Positions 1-9,059 of a stretch of 64,000 bases of DNA are shown in pieces. Below the pieces are notes generated by a model that saw nothing but the letters and a program-made list of their open reading frames with translations, did no database searches and had not been told where the DNA came from. Source of the DNA: Microbacterium foliorum (GTDB taxonomy: Bacteria; Actinomycetota; Actinomycetes; Actinomycetales; Microbacteriaceae); assembly GCF_003367705.1 (NCBI RefSeq), contig NZ_CP031425.1, forward strand, positions 2,294,001-2,358,000, in the 5' to 3' direction. The first letter of the stretch is position 1; the number at the start of each line of letters is the position of its first letter. The position numbers and the translations under genes are program-made.

Positions 1-307
1 TGAAGCGAGGACGCACGGCACCGTCAGGCACTCCCGCTTCCTCCTGGGCCTCTCGCACGGCGCCCACGATCGCGCTCTCGCCCTCGTGCATCGCTCCCCC
101 GGGGAGACCCCACGTGCCGCCGAAGTGGCTCCATGCGACACGGTGCTGGAGCAGGATGCCTCGGGCGGGGTCGTAGGCGAGCAGTCCTGCCGCACCGAAC
201 CGCCCCCAGTACTTCTCCCCCGACGGCGCGACCACCCAGACATCGCCGGGGTCACGAGGCCCTGCAGGGCGACGAGGCTCACCGGCCTCCGGGGGTACGA
301 CAGTCAT
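1..307 (-). CDS. NUDIX hydrolase, C-terminus cut off by window edge
   Basis: The first 102 residues are present; the gene runs off the left edge. Starting at the ATG at 307, the reading frame gives a Nudix box at residues 71-93 (G71, E77, R85-E86, E89-E90, G92), the metal-binding signature of enzymes that hydrolyse nucleoside diphosphates linked to another group. The context GTWGLPGGAMHEGE is typical of MutT/NudC-like members. The start is preceded by AGAG about 5 bases away. It lies downstream of der but is separated by about 175 bases containing a strong palindrome, so it is probably a separate transcription unit. Substrate cannot be told from the fragment. Confidence 0.85.
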   Translation of the reverse strand, partial: MTVVPPEAGEPRRPAGPRDPGDVWVVAPSGEKYWGRFGAAGLLAYDPARGILLQHRVAWSHFGGTWGLPGGAMHEGESAIVGAVREAQEEAGVPDGAVRPRF

Positions 308-417
308 CTCTTCAGCCTGTCACAGCATCCGGGCATCGGCACGTGCGCAGGACACACATCGGAACACCGCACGACGCGGCGCCCCGAACGACGCCGAGGG
401 CGCCGCCTGCATACGGC

Positions 418-445
418 TGTGCCCGCGCGGATCCGCGCGGGCACA
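418..445 (-). terminator. 28-base perfect palindrome downstream of der
   Basis: The 14-base arm at 418-431 is exactly complementary to 432-445 (TGTGCCCGCGCGGA and its inverse). It lies 38 bases past the der stop codon, so it can form a very stable hairpin in the transcript end. There is no T run, which is common for actinobacterial terminators. The rest of the 308-482 gap holds a second weaker inverted repeat (GGCGCC near 378 and 399) and no gene. Confidence 0.5.
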
Positions 446-482
446 GTGTCGTATGGAGGCGATGACGTCGCGCCGGACCGAC

Positions 483-2021
483 TCAGCGCTGGCGCTTCTC
501 GCGGACGCGCATGTTGATCACGATCGGCGTGCCGTCGAATTCGTACAGCTCGCGCAGGCGGCGCTGGATGAATCGGCGGTATCCCGGGTCGAGGAAGCCG
601 GTGGTGAACAGCACGAACGTCGGCGGGCGCGTCGACGCCTGGGTGCCGAACAGGATGCGCGGCTGCTTGCCGCCACGCAGCGGATGCGGGTGCTCGGCCA
701 CGAGCTCGGCGAGGAAGGCGTTGAACTTGCCGGTCGGGATGCGTCGATCCCAGTTCTCGAGTGCGGTCTCGAGCGCAGGCACGAGCTTGTCGAGGTGGCG
801 ACCCGTCTTCGCGGAGATGTTGACACGCGGGGCCCACGCCACGTGGGCGAGGTCCTGCTCGATCTCACGCTCGAGGTACCGACGACGGTCGGCGTTCTCG
901 AGGTCGTCGTCGTTCAGTCGATCCCACTTGTTGAACGCGAGCACGAGCGAGCGACCGGACTCGAGCACGAGGTCGATGATCCGCACGTCCTGCTCGCTGA
1001 TGGTCTCCGACACGTCGAGCACCACGACGGCAACTTCGGCCTTCTCGAGCGCCGCCGAGGTACGCAGCGAGGCGTAGAAGTCGGCGCCCTGCGCCATGTG
1101 CACGCGACGACGGATGCCGGCGGTGTCGACCAGGCGCCACAGCTTGCCACCGAGCTCCACGACCTCGTCGACCGGGTCGCGGGTGGTGCCGGCGAGGTCG
1201 TTGACGACCACGCGCTCTTCGCCCGCCGCCTTGTTCAGGAGCGACGACTTGCCGACGTTGGGTCGACCGAGGATCGCGACACGACGAGGTCCGCCGATCT
1301 CCGCCTTCGCGACGGCCGAGACGTCGGGCAGGGTCTTCAGCAGCTGATCGAGCAGGTCCGCCACGCCACGGCCGTGGATGGCCGAGACCGGATGCGGCTC
1401 ACCGAGTCCGAGGTTCCAGAGAGCCGCGGCCTCGGGCTCCTGGCGGGCGTCGTCGATCTTGTTCGCGACGAGGAACACCGGCTTGCCGCTCTTGCGCAGC
1501 AGCTTGACCACGTGCTCATCGGTCGACGTCGCGCCGACCATCGCGTCGACGACGAAGAGCACCACGTCTGCGAGGTCGATCGCGACCTCCGCCTGCGCGG
1601 CGACGGAGCGGTCGATGCCACGGGCGTCGGGCTCCCATCCGCCGGTGTCGACGAGCGAGAACCGGCGGTCCGCCCACTCCGCCTTGTACGTGACACGGTC
1701 GCGCGTCACGCCGGGGGTGTCCTCGACGACGGCCTCACGGCGTCCGAGGATGCGGTTCACCAGCGCGGACTTGCCGACGTTCGGTCGACCGACGATCGCG
1801 ACGACGGGCAGGGCGGGGAAGAACTGGATGCCGTCCTCGCCCATCGTGATCCCGGCGAGGAGCGCGGCATCCTCATCGTCCAGGTCGTAGTCGGCGAGGC
1901 CGGCGCGCAGCGTCTCGGCACGCGCCTCGGCAAGCTGCTCGTCGAGCGACTCCATCTTCTCGGCGAGCCGATCGACATCGGTCCCTGAGCCTGTCGAAGG
2001 GTCGTATTCGTCGTCAGCCAT
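483..2021 (-). CDS. der: Ribosome assembly GTPase Der (EngA)
   Basis: Double-GTPase of 512 residues that acts in maturation of the 50S ribosomal subunit. Two Ras-like G domains are visible: P-loops GRPNVGKS at residues 78-85 and 252-259, with G3 motifs DTGG and DTAG and G4 motifs NKID and NKWD, followed by a C-terminal KH-like domain (about 430-505). The N-terminus carries an acidic, poorly conserved extension of about 70 residues, usual in actinobacteria. Its residues 7-13 are encoded by a 19-base repeat-like sequence (see findings). The ATG at 2021 has GAGGAG upstream and overlaps the cmk stop by 8 bases, so translation is probably coupled. Last gene of the parA-der operon. Confidence 0.97.
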   Translation of the reverse strand: MADDEYDPSTGSGTDVDRLAEKMESLDEQLAEARAETLRAGLADYDLDDEDAALLAGITMGEDGIQFFPALPVVAIVGRPNVGKSALVNRILGRREAVVEDTPGVTRDRVTYKAEWADRRFSLVDTGGWEPDARGIDRSVAAQAEVAIDLADVVLFVVDAMVGATSTDEHVVKLLRKSGKPVFLVANKIDDARQEPEAAALWNLGLGEPHPVSAIHGRGVADLLDQLLKTLPDVSAVAKAEIGGPRRVAILGRPNVGKSSLLNKAAGEERVVVNDLAGTTRDPVDEVVELGGKLWRLVDTAGIRRRVHMAQGADFYASLRTSAALEKAEVAVVVLDVSETISEQDVRIIDLVLESGRSLVLAFNKWDRLNDDDLENADRRRYLEREIEQDLAHVAWAPRVNISAKTGRHLDKLVPALETALENWDRRIPTGKFNAFLAELVAEHPHPLRGGKQPRILFGTQASTRPPTFVLFTTGFLDPGYRRFIQRRLRELYEFDGTPIVINMRVREKRQR

Positions 2022-2688
2022 GGTGTACTCCTCGGATTCGTTCGATCACCGAGAGAACGGCGTCGATGGTCTGTGGGAAATCGAGCTCCGTCGAGTCGAC
2101 GACCTCCACGCCCTCTGCGGCGTTGAGGAAATCGACGACGGCGCTGTCTGATGCGTCTCGCTTGTGCAGTGCGGCGGCCACGGCCTCGGCGTTCTCCCCT
2201 GCGAGCTCGCCCGCGCGGCGCGCGGCGCGCACCTCGGGGGCTGCCGTCAGGAGGATGCGCACAGGCGCGTCCGGAGCGACCACCGTGGTGATGTCACGGC
2301 CCTCGACGACGACCGCGGGGTACGGCGCCTCGGCGACGAGGGAACGGAACAGACGGTTGACCTGCTCTCGCACCTCGGGCACCCGGGCGACACCGCTCAC
2401 CGCGCCCGAGACCGCCGGCTCGCGGATGGCCTCGGTGACGTCGACGTCTCCGACGTGCACGGCACGGTCATCGGGGTCGAGTCCGAGACGCACCGGGAAT
2501 TCGGCGACCGCGGCGAGGACGGCGCCGGCATCCGCCGTGTCCGCACCTCGATCGAGGACGTGCCAGGCGAGCGCGCGATAGGCGGAGCCGGTGTCGAGGT
2601 AGCCGAATCCGAGCGTGCGGGCCACGGCCTTGGACACGCTGGACTTGCCGGAACCTGCGGGTCCGTCGATCGCGATGAAATCAGTCAT
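2014..2688 (-). CDS. cmk: (d)CMP kinase
   Basis: Cytidylate kinase, 224 residues, phosphorylates CMP/dCMP with ATP in pyrimidine nucleotide recycling. The P-loop GPAGSGKS is at residues 9-16 and the CMP-binding stretch around [11 protein letters not shown] is present in the middle. A longer open frame extends upstream to 2790, but the ATG at 2688 is chosen because it places the P-loop at the family-typical position and overlaps the tyrA stop by 8 bases (ATGACTGA). The cmk-der gene pair is widely conserved in bacteria. Length is normal for the family. Confidence 0.95.
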   Translation of the reverse strand: MTDFIAIDGPAGSGKSSVSKAVARTLGFGYLDTGSAYRALAWHVLDRGADTADAGAVLAAVAEFPVRLGLDPDDRAVHVGDVDVTEAIREPAVSGAVSGVARVPEVREQVNRLFRSLVAEAPYPAVVVEGRDITTVVAPDAPVRILLTAAPEVRAARRAGELAGENAEAVAAALHKRDASDSAVVDFLNAAEGVEVVDSTELDFPQTIDAVLSVIERIRGVHHG

Positions 2689-3826
2689 TGGTCGTACCTG
2701 CAATCCGCCAGCCGCGTTCCTGGAGTCCGGTGATCGCGCCGTGCAGCGCAGCGGGGTCGACGCTGATCTCAGCGAGACCGAACTGCGCACCGGGCGAGTG
2801 CTCGAGGCGGAGGTCCTCGACGTTCACGCCGAGCTCGCCGAGCTCCCCGAACAGCCGGCCGAGCTGCCCCGCGGTGTCGTCGATCATGACGACGAGAGAC
2901 TCGAACCTCTGGTTCTGTCCGTGCTTGCCCGGCAGCCGTTCGACGCCGTCGTTGCCCTGCCTGATCGTCTCGGCGACCACACGCCGGGCGCCCGGCGCCT
3001 CCGGCGCACGCAACGCCTCCGACACCTCACGGAGATCCGCTGCCAGCGCGTCGAGGATCTCGACGACCGGCTCGGCGTTCGCACCGAGGATCTGCACCCA
3101 CAGCTCGGGCGCGGATGCCGCGATGCGCGTGGTGTCGCGCACGCCCTGACCGGAGAGCCGCAGAGCGCCTTCGTCGGCCACGGCGAGTCGCCCGGCGAGC
3201 AGACTCGCGACCACCTGCGGCACGTGCGAGGTCAGCGCGACGGAACGGTCGTGCTCCTCGGGAGTCATCTCGAGAGGCATGGCGCCGACATCGAGCGCGA
3301 GCGCCTCGACGAGCGCGAGGTCCGTCGCGCGGGTGTCCGCGTCGCGGCAGACGACCCAGGGACGACCGATGAACAGGTCGGCGCGTGCCGAGATCGCGCC
3401 GCCGCGCTCTCGGCCGGCGAGGGGATGCGATCCGATGTAACGGGTGAGGTCGACGCCGCGCTGCTGCAGGCTGCGGAACGGCTCCAGCTTGACGCTTGCC
3501 ACATCGGTGACGACCGCACGCGGAAAACGGGTCAGCTCCGCCTCGATCACGTCTGCGGTGACATCCGGGGGGACGGCGACCACGACGAGCACGGGGGCGT
3601 CATCGTCGGCGGCGGCACGGCCCGCACCGTAGTCGACGGCGAGGCGCAGCTGCGCGGGCGACGTGTCGGCGAGGACGACATCGACGCCCTTCGCGCGGAG
3701 CGCATGGCCGATGCTCGAGCCGAGCAGGCCGGCGCCGACAACGCGCACGGTGCCGGAGAGCCTCGCCGCGGTGCGCGGCGCGACGGAACTCCGAGCCCCC
3801 GTGGGCGCACTCGTCGTATCGGTCAC
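2681..3826 (-). CDS. tyrA: Prephenate dehydrogenase with C-terminal ACT domain
   Basis: Converts prephenate to 4-hydroxyphenylpyruvate in tyrosine synthesis, in the cytoplasm. A Rossmann NAD-binding motif [10 protein letters not shown] is at residues 31-40 and the conserved SHPLAGRE segment of the catalytic domain follows. The last roughly 80 residues (from VVMIDDTAG on) look like an ACT domain, so feedback regulation by an aromatic amino acid is likely. 381 residues. The start ATG at 3826 overlaps the rluB stop by 4 bases. There is no chorismate mutase domain. Confidence 0.93.
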   Translation of the reverse strand: MTDTTSAPTGARSSVAPRTAARLSGTVRVVGAGLLGSSIGHALRAKGVDVVLADTSPAQLRLAVDYGAGRAAADDDAPVLVVVAVPPDVTADVIEAELTRFPRAVVTDVASVKLEPFRSLQQRGVDLTRYIGSHPLAGRERGGAISARADLFIGRPWVVCRDADTRATDLALVEALALDVGAMPLEMTPEEHDRSVALTSHVPQVVASLLAGRLAVADEGALRLSGQGVRDTTRIAASAPELWVQILGANAEPVVEILDALAADLREVSEALRAPEAPGARRVVAETIRQGNDGVERLPGKHGQNQRFESLVVMIDDTAGQLGRLFGELGELGVNVEDLRLEHSPGAQFGLAEISVDPAALHGAITGLQERGWRIAGTTND

Positions 3827-4611
3827 TCGTTCTCCTGCTGCTCGCCTGGCGCCGCGGCGACACCGGAATCACGGCGCGACAGAGTCAAGAGCGCGCCCAG
3901 TTCGATTTTAGTCAGTTCACGGCTCTTCCCGACCGGGAGCGTTCCCAGGTGCAGCGGACCGAACTGCCGACGCACGAGTTCGGTGACCGGATGCCCGACC
4001 GCGGCCAGCATGCGCCGCACGATGCGATTGCGCCCGGAGTGCAGCGTCAGCTCGACCAGGCTCGACCCTCGCGAGGTGTCGAGCAGGCGCGCCTTGTCGG
4101 CCGCGATGAACCCGTCGTCGAGGTCGATGCCCTTGGTGAGCCGCGAGATCGTCTGAGCCGTCACCGCTCCGTCGACCTTCGCGATGTAGACCTTCGTGAC
4201 CCCGAACGAGGGGTGCGCGAGAACGTGCGCGAGCTCCCCGTCGTTGGTCAGCACCAGCAGGCCGCTGGTCTCGGCATCCAGGCGCCCGACGTTGTAGAGC
4301 CGCTCCTCGTAGTCGTCGGTGAATCGGCGCAGGTCCGGACGTCCGCTCTCGTCGCGCATGCTGCTGACCACGCCCGTGGGCTTGTTGAGGATCACGTAGC
4401 GCTTCGACACATCGAGCTGCACGGCGGTGCCGTCGACGTCGACGAGGTCGGTCTCGGGGTCGATCCGACGCCCGAGCTCGGTCACGGTCTCGCCGTTGAC
4501 CTTGATCCGCCCCTCGACGATGTACTGCTCCACGACCCGTCGGGACGCGACCCCGGCCGCAGCCAGGACTTTCTGCAGGCGGACGCCCTCGGGTGCCTCG
4601 GAGTCGCTCAT
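3823..4611 (-). CDS. rluB: rRNA large-subunit pseudouridine synthase, RluB type
   Basis: Pseudouridine synthase of the RsuA/RluB group, expected to modify 23S rRNA. An S4 RNA-binding domain covers about residues 9-70, then the catalytic domain with GRLDAETSGLLVLTNDG, in which D112 is the catalytic aspartate. The frame is open to 4971, but the ATG at 4611 is taken because the S4 domain begins just after it and because it overlaps the scpB stop codon by 4 bases. Length 262 residues. Neighbourhood scpA-scpB-rluB is a standard actinobacterial order. Confidence 0.93.
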   Translation of the reverse strand: MSDSEAPEGVRLQKVLAAAGVASRRVVEQYIVEGRIKVNGETVTELGRRIDPETDLVDVDGTAVQLDVSKRYVILNKPTGVVSSMRDESGRPDLRRFTDDYEERLYNVGRLDAETSGLLVLTNDGELAHVLAHPSFGVTKVYIAKVDGAVTAQTISRLTKGIDLDDGFIAADKARLLDTSRGSSLVELTLHSGRNRIVRRMLAAVGHPVTELVRRQFGPLHLGTLPVGKSRELTKIELGALLTLSRRDSGVAAAPGEQQENE

Positions 4612-5210
4612 CGGATGGTCCCTTCGTCGAAGCCGTCTGCACCGTCGTCGAGCAGAGGAGATATGGGGGGCAGCTCGTCGAGCGAGTTGATGCCCAGATG
4701 CTGCAGGAGCGCATCCGTGGTGCCGTAGTTGATCGCACCGGTCTCGGAGTCCGCGAACATCTCGGTGATCAGGCCGCGGGCCAGCAGCGTGCGCACCACC
4801 GAGTCCACGTTCACCGCGCGGATCGAGGCCACCTGGCTGCGCGTCACCGGCTGCTTGTAGGCGATCACCGCGAGCGTCTCGAGCGCCGCCTGCGAGAGGC
4901 GTGCAGGCGCCTGGCCGCCGATGAACTCGGCCACGAGGTCGTCGTGGTCGTCGCGCACGTAGAGCCGCCACCCGCCCCCGACCTCGCGCAGCTCGAACCC
5001 GCGGCGCGGGCCGGCCCCTCTGCCGTCGTAGTCGTCGACCAGCGTCTCGATCGTCTGACGCACCGCTGCCACGGGCGAACCCACGGCCGCCGCCAGTGCG
5101 ATCAGTCCGATCGGCTCGTCGATGATGAGCAGGATCGCCTCGATCCGCTCCGCCAGCGGAGACTCCGTCGCCGCCGGATCCGCCACGGTTCCGGTCACAT
5201 CATCGGTCAT
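4608..5210 (-). CDS. scpB: Segregation and condensation protein B
   Basis: Kleisin-associated subunit of the SMC-ScpAB condensin complex, needed for chromosome compaction and segregation. The protein (200 residues) has the two winged-helix domains typical of ScpB; the stretch LSQAALETLAVIAYKQPVTR followed by an Arg-rich helix is the family signature. The start overlaps the scpA stop by 11 bases. Both partners plus ParA lie in the same operon, and the smc gene is elsewhere. Confidence 0.94.
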   Translation of the reverse strand: MTDDVTGTVADPAATESPLAERIEAILLIIDEPIGLIALAAAVGSPVAAVRQTIETLVDDYDGRGAGPRRGFELREVGGGWRLYVRDDHDDLVAEFIGGQAPARLSQAALETLAVIAYKQPVTRSQVASIRAVNVDSVVRTLLARGLITEMFADSETGAINYGTTDALLQHLGINSLDELPPISPLLDDGADGFDEGTIR

Positions 5211-6021
5211 AATCGGCTCCCAGGGTCGCGAGTGTCTCGTCCGACCACGAATCGGCCGCCCAGCGCAGTGTCAGTTCGCCGAGCGGCTCGAGCTGCTCGA
5301 ACGAGAGTGCGGCGTGCCGGTACAGCTCCAGAACGGAGATGAAGCGGGCGACGACGATCCCCGGCTCGCTCACCCCGGCGACCAGCTCGCGGAAGCTCAC
5401 CGTCTCTGCGGCACGCAGCAGGGTCACCACGATCGCCGCCTGCTCGCGGATGCTGACGAGCGGGGCGTGCAGATGGTCGAGCCCGACGTGCGGGATCTCC
5501 TTGGGCGCGAACGCCAGCAGCGCCAGCGCGGCGAAGTCGTCGACGCTCAGCGACCACACCAGCTCCGGGGTCTTGCGACGGTGCTTCTCGTCCAGCCGCA
5601 CCGCGCGGACATGCCGCCGGTCCTCGCGCTGGAGGCAGCGGGCGAACCACGCCGAGACCTCCTTGAACGCCCGGTACTGCAGCAGCCGTGCGAAGAGCAG
5701 GTCACGGGCTTCGAGCAGCGCCACCGCCTCGGCATCCACCAGCTCGCCCTGCGGGAGCAGGCCTGCCACCTTCATGTCGAGCAGCGTGGCCGCGACCACC
5801 AGGAACTCCGACGCCTGGTCGAGCTCCTCGTCGTCGTCGAGCTCGCGGAGGTAGGCGATGAACTCATTGGTGACCGCGCTCAGCGACACCTCGGTGATGT
5901 CCATCTCGTGCTTCGAGATGAGATTCAGCAGAAGATCGAAGGGGCCGTCGAAGTTCGACAGCGAGACCCGGAATCCCGTCGTGTCGTCAGGTGCGAGGCT
6001 CTCGTCAGGCGACAGCGCCAC
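5200..6021 (-). CDS. scpA: Segregation and condensation protein A
   Basis: Kleisin of the SMC complex, 273 residues. The conserved N-terminal signature FDGPFDLLLNLI and the following ISKHEMDITEV are visible just after the start. The open frame runs to 6114, but the GTG at 6021 (reading VALSPDES) best fits the family; it overlaps the last 17 bases of parA. The C-terminal winged helix that closes the Smc head is present (FISVLELYRHAALSFEQ). Translational coupling to parA is likely. Confidence 0.93.
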   Translation of the reverse strand: MALSPDESLAPDDTTGFRVSLSNFDGPFDLLLNLISKHEMDITEVSLSAVTNEFIAYLRELDDDEELDQASEFLVVAATLLDMKVAGLLPQGELVDAEAVALLEARDLLFARLLQYRAFKEVSAWFARCLQREDRRHVRAVRLDEKHRRKTPELVWSLSVDDFAALALLAFAPKEIPHVGLDHLHAPLVSIREQAAIVVTLLRAAETVSFRELVAGVSEPGIVVARFISVLELYRHAALSFEQLEPLGELTLRWAADSWSDETLATLGADYDR

Positions 6022-6895
6022 GGGCGACCAGCTCCCGCGCCAGCCGCAGGTAGGCCTGGGCGGCGGCGTGCTCCGGAGCGAACTCGGTGATGGGCACACC
6101 CGAGACCGACGCATCCGGGAACTTCACGGTGCGACCGATGACGGTCTCCAGCACATCGTCGCCGAAGGCCTCGACGACGCGCTGCAGCACCTCACGCGAG
6201 TGCAGCGTGCGCGGGTCGTACATCGTGGCCAGAAGGCCGTCCATCGTGATCGACGGGTTGAGTCGATCGCGCACCTTGTCGATCGTCTCGATGAGCAGGG
6301 CGACGCCGCGCAGAGCGAAGAACTCGCACTCGAGCGGGATGATGACACCGTGCGCGGCGGTGAGGGCGTTCACGGTGAGCAGCCCCAGCGAGGGCTGGCA
6401 GTCGACGAGGATGACGTCGTACTCCCCCGCCACCTGACGCAGGACACGGGCGAGGATCGTCTCACGCGCGACCTCGTTGACGAGGTGCACCTCCGCCGCC
6501 GACAGGTCGATGTTCGCGGGCATCACATCGAGTCCCGCGACACCGGAGTGGACGATCGCGTCGTGTGCGTCGCGCTTGGTGTCGAGCAGCAGGTCGTAGA
6601 CGGTCGGCACGTCGTGCGTCTGGATGCCGAGACCGGCCGACAGCGCCCCCTGCGGGTCGAAGTCGACGGCGAGCACCTTGCGTCCGTACTCCGCCAGCGC
6701 AGCGGCGAGGTTGATCGAGGTGGTCGTCTTGCCGACGCCGCCCTTCTGATTGCAGAGCGCGATGATGCGCGCCGGGCCGTGCGACGCCAGCGGTTCGGGG
6801 GTCGCGAAGCCGTGATAGGGACGCCCGGTGGGTCCCATGGGGGTGTCGTCGGTCTTCGACGTCTTCACCCTGGACTTCGCCGCGTTCTCAGCCAC
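6005..6895 (-). CDS. parA: Chromosome-partitioning ATPase, ParA family
   Basis: ParA/Soj-type ATPase of 296 residues that would act with a ParB partner in chromosome segregation. Deviant Walker A motif KGGVGKTT at residues 51-58, switch region DFDPQGALSAGLG and the later VDCQPSLGLLT Walker B are complete. The GTG at 6895 is chosen: it has GCAGGAG five bases upstream, and it gives a usual 40-residue N-terminal tail. No parB is adjacent, so this is the scpAB-linked orphan ParA seen in many actinobacteria rather than the oriC-linked copy. First gene of the operon ending in der; a TAGACT -10-like box lies about 35 bases upstream. Confidence 0.93.
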   Translation of the reverse strand: MAENAAKSRVKTSKTDDTPMGPTGRPYHGFATPEPLASHGPARIIALCNQKGGVGKTTTSINLAAALAEYGRKVLAVDFDPQGALSAGLGIQTHDVPTVYDLLLDTKRDAHDAIVHSGVAGLDVMPANIDLSAAEVHLVNEVARETILARVLRQVAGEYDVILVDCQPSLGLLTVNALTAAHGVIIPLECEFFALRGVALLIETIDKVRDRLNPSITMDGLLATMYDPRTLHSREVLQRVVEAFGDDVLETVIGRTVKFPDASVSGVPITEFAPEHAAAQAYLRLARELVARGAVA

Positions 6896-6981
6896 CGATT
6901 CTCCTGCTCCGTCGTGCTTGAACGAGTCTAGCGGGAGCCCTGTCGACACGTGCCCCGGCGCGCGGCAGCAGCCGCACGCGT

Positions 6982-8328
6982 TCAGCCGCCCCGGAGCGCC
7001 TCCACCGGCTCGATCCTCGCCGCACGCCGGGCCGGATACCATCCGGACCCCCACCCGACGACGGCGCCGAGCAGGGCGCCCGCCACGGCGACGAGCGGAT
7101 CGGCGACCGGAGTCCACCCCTGCACGACGGCGACCACGATCACGGCGAGCACGCCGAGGGCCGCGCCGATCAGGCCGCCGATGAATCCGATGACGATGGA
7201 CTCCACCATGAATTGCGAGCCGATCTGCCGACGGGTCGCTCCGAGCGCTCGACGCAGACCGATCTCGCCGATGCGTTCCATGACCGAGAGCAGGGTGACG
7301 TTCGCGATCCCGAGGCCTCCCGCCAGCAGAGCGATCACACCGAGGATCAGGAAGACGACGTTGACATCGGACTGCACGCTCTGGCTGAGGTCGGAGGAGC
7401 CCGAGGGGGCGTTCGCCTCCAGGCTGTCCGGGTCATCGGGCTGCAGCGCGAGAACGGCCTGCTCGGCGACCTGGGGGCCCGCACCGACGACGATGCGGAT
7501 GTCGAGATCGGACGGCGCGAGCAGCCCGAAGTCCGCCCTCGCGGATCCGATCGGGATGATCACCGCATCCGAGAGCTCGCTGCGCCTCTCCATGCCGTCG
7601 ACTATTCCGACCACGGCATATGCGATGCCGGCGACGAAGACCGAGGGCTGCGAGTCGACCCGGTTGATGCCCATGCGCTCGGCCGCGCGTGCGCCGAGCA
7701 CCGCCACCCGATCGGCCCGGTCATCATGCCCCTGGTCGAAGAACCGCCCGGTGACCAGCTCGCCCTCCTCGGCGTCGACGAGCTCCGGGGAGGCGGAGAA
7801 CAGCCGCGGCGAGGCGACCGCCGGCGCCGAGGGGTCGTTGACGGGCACAGCCGTCACCGTCTCCCCCTCGGCGAGTTCGACCTCGCCCAGCAGCGCCGCG
7901 CTCTCGACACCGGCCAGCAGTGCGACGCGTTCCGGAGCATCCCAGGGCAGCCGCCCGGCGGCGACCGTGGTGTTCTTCGCCCCCGACTGCGCGGTCGCCG
8001 CGGTCACCACGACCCGCGTCGCCGCCGCTCCGTCGAACTGGCTGGCGATCTGGCCGGCCGCCGTCTGCGCGAATCCGAGCGTGGCGACGAGTGAAGCGAT
8101 CCCGAGCACCGTTCCCATGATCGTCATCACGAGGCGCGCCGGGCGCGATCCGATGTCCGCGGTCGCCTCGGCGACGAGGTCCTGGAAGGTGAAGCGGTCC
8201 GCGTGCGTGATCGCCGGGACGAGAGGGGCTGCCGCCGTGTCGCCGGCCGCTGCAGCACCGCCGTTCTCCTGCTCGGTGGTCGCCTCCTCCCGAGAGCGCT
8301 GTCCGCGTCGCCACCGCAGCGCGCGCAT
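6982..8328 (-). CDS. MacB-like ABC transporter permease
   Basis: Integral membrane component of a MacB/LolC-type ABC exporter, 448 residues. One membrane segment near the N-terminus (about 65-95), a large extracytoplasmic domain (about 95-320), then three segments with the FtsX-like motif around ERIGEIGLRRALGATRRQI. It ends with WYPARRAARIEPVEALRGG, the canonical MacB-family tail. Start at ATG 8328; a GTG one codon earlier (8331) overlaps the ATPase stop and is equally possible. Works with the upstream ATPase and HlyD-like adaptor; substrate unknown. Confidence 0.9.
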   Translation of the reverse strand: MRALRWRRGQRSREEATTEQENGGAAAAGDTAAAPLVPAITHADRFTFQDLVAEATADIGSRPARLVMTIMGTVLGIASLVATLGFAQTAAGQIASQFDGAAATRVVVTAATAQSGAKNTTVAAGRLPWDAPERVALLAGVESAALLGEVELAEGETVTAVPVNDPSAPAVASPRLFSASPELVDAEEGELVTGRFFDQGHDDRADRVAVLGARAAERMGINRVDSQPSVFVAGIAYAVVGIVDGMERRSELSDAVIIPIGSARADFGLLAPSDLDIRIVVGAGPQVAEQAVLALQPDDPDSLEANAPSGSSDLSQSVQSDVNVVFLILGVIALLAGGLGIANVTLLSVMERIGEIGLRRALGATRRQIGSQFMVESIVIGFIGGLIGAALGVLAVIVVAVVQGWTPVADPLVAVAGALLGAVVGWGSGWYPARRAARIEPVEALRGG

Positions 8329-9059
8329 CACAGCTCCGTCAATCGGCCGTCGGAGATCTGGATGCGGCGGCGGGCGCGCCGGGCCACGTCCTGATCATGG
8401 GTGATGACGATCAGCGTGAGTCCGTCGGCGTTGAGCTCTTCGAACAGCGCCATGACCTCTCCGGATGTCCGGTGGTCGAGGTTTCCCGTCGGCTCGTCCG
8501 CCAGCAGCAGCCTGGGCCCGCTCACGACCGCGCGGGCGACCGCCACACGCTGTCGCTCTCCGCCCGAGAGCGAGTTCGGGAAGAAGTCGACACGGTGCGA
8601 GAGTCCGACGCGGGACAGCGCCTCGCGCGCTCTGGCTTCGCGTTCGCGACGGGGCACGCCGCTGTACAGCATCGGCAGCAGCACGTTGTCGAGGACGGTG
8701 CGCCGCGGGAGCAGGTGGAACGACTGGAACACGAACCCGATGAACCGGGCACGCACGGCCGCGCGCTCGTCCTCGGTGAGGTCACCCGTGAGCGATCCCG
8801 CGAGGCGGTACTCCCCGACGCTCGGACGGTCGAGGAGTCCGAGCAGATTGAGCATGGTCGACTTGCCCGAACCGCTCGGCCCCACGATCGAGAGGTAGTC
8901 GCCGGACTCGATCGACAGCGTCGCCGCCTTGAGCGCCTGCACCTCGGGCGGGCCGGGGAAGGACCGCGTCACATCGCGGAGCTCGACGAGCGGTGGCGCG
9001 ACGGCGACCCCTCCCCCGACCTCGGGATCGAGCTCGGCGGTGATCCCCGCGTCGGTCAC
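8328..9059 (-). CDS. ABC transporter ATP-binding protein (MacB/LolD type)
   Basis: ATPase of 243 residues. Walker A GPSGSGKS at residues 60-67, Q-loop [10 protein letters not shown], signature LSGGERQR and Walker [13 protein letters not shown] are all intact. The frame is open far upstream, but the GTG at 9059 overlaps the adaptor stop (GTGA) and the true ABC fold starts about 25 residues later, so this start is preferred. The LolD/MacB-like sequence and its position between adaptor and FtsX-type permease indicate an exporter or mechanotransmission complex. Confidence 0.93.
   Translation of the reverse strand: MTDAGITAELDPEVGGGVAVAPPLVELRDVTRSFPGPPEVQALKAATLSIESGDYLSIVGPSGSGKSTMLNLLGLLDRPSVGEYRLAGSLTGDLTEDERAAVRARFIGFVFQSFHLLPRRTVLDNVLLPMLYSGVPRREREARAREALSRVGLSHRVDFFPNSLSGGERQRVAVARAVVSGPRLLLADEPTGNLDHRTSGEVMALFEELNADGLTLIVITHDQDVARRARRRIQISDGRLTEL

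Noticed and set aside
453..1988. Long plus-strand open frame (511 residues) opposite der
   Set aside because: Mirror of der; in high-GC genes the antisense frame is often open. Composition is Arg/Val/Glu-rich with no family motif and no ribosome site.
6005..6895. ParA as a plasmid or phage partition gene
   Set aside because: It heads the conserved chromosomal scpA-scpB-rluB operon; no parB or parS-like site nearby.
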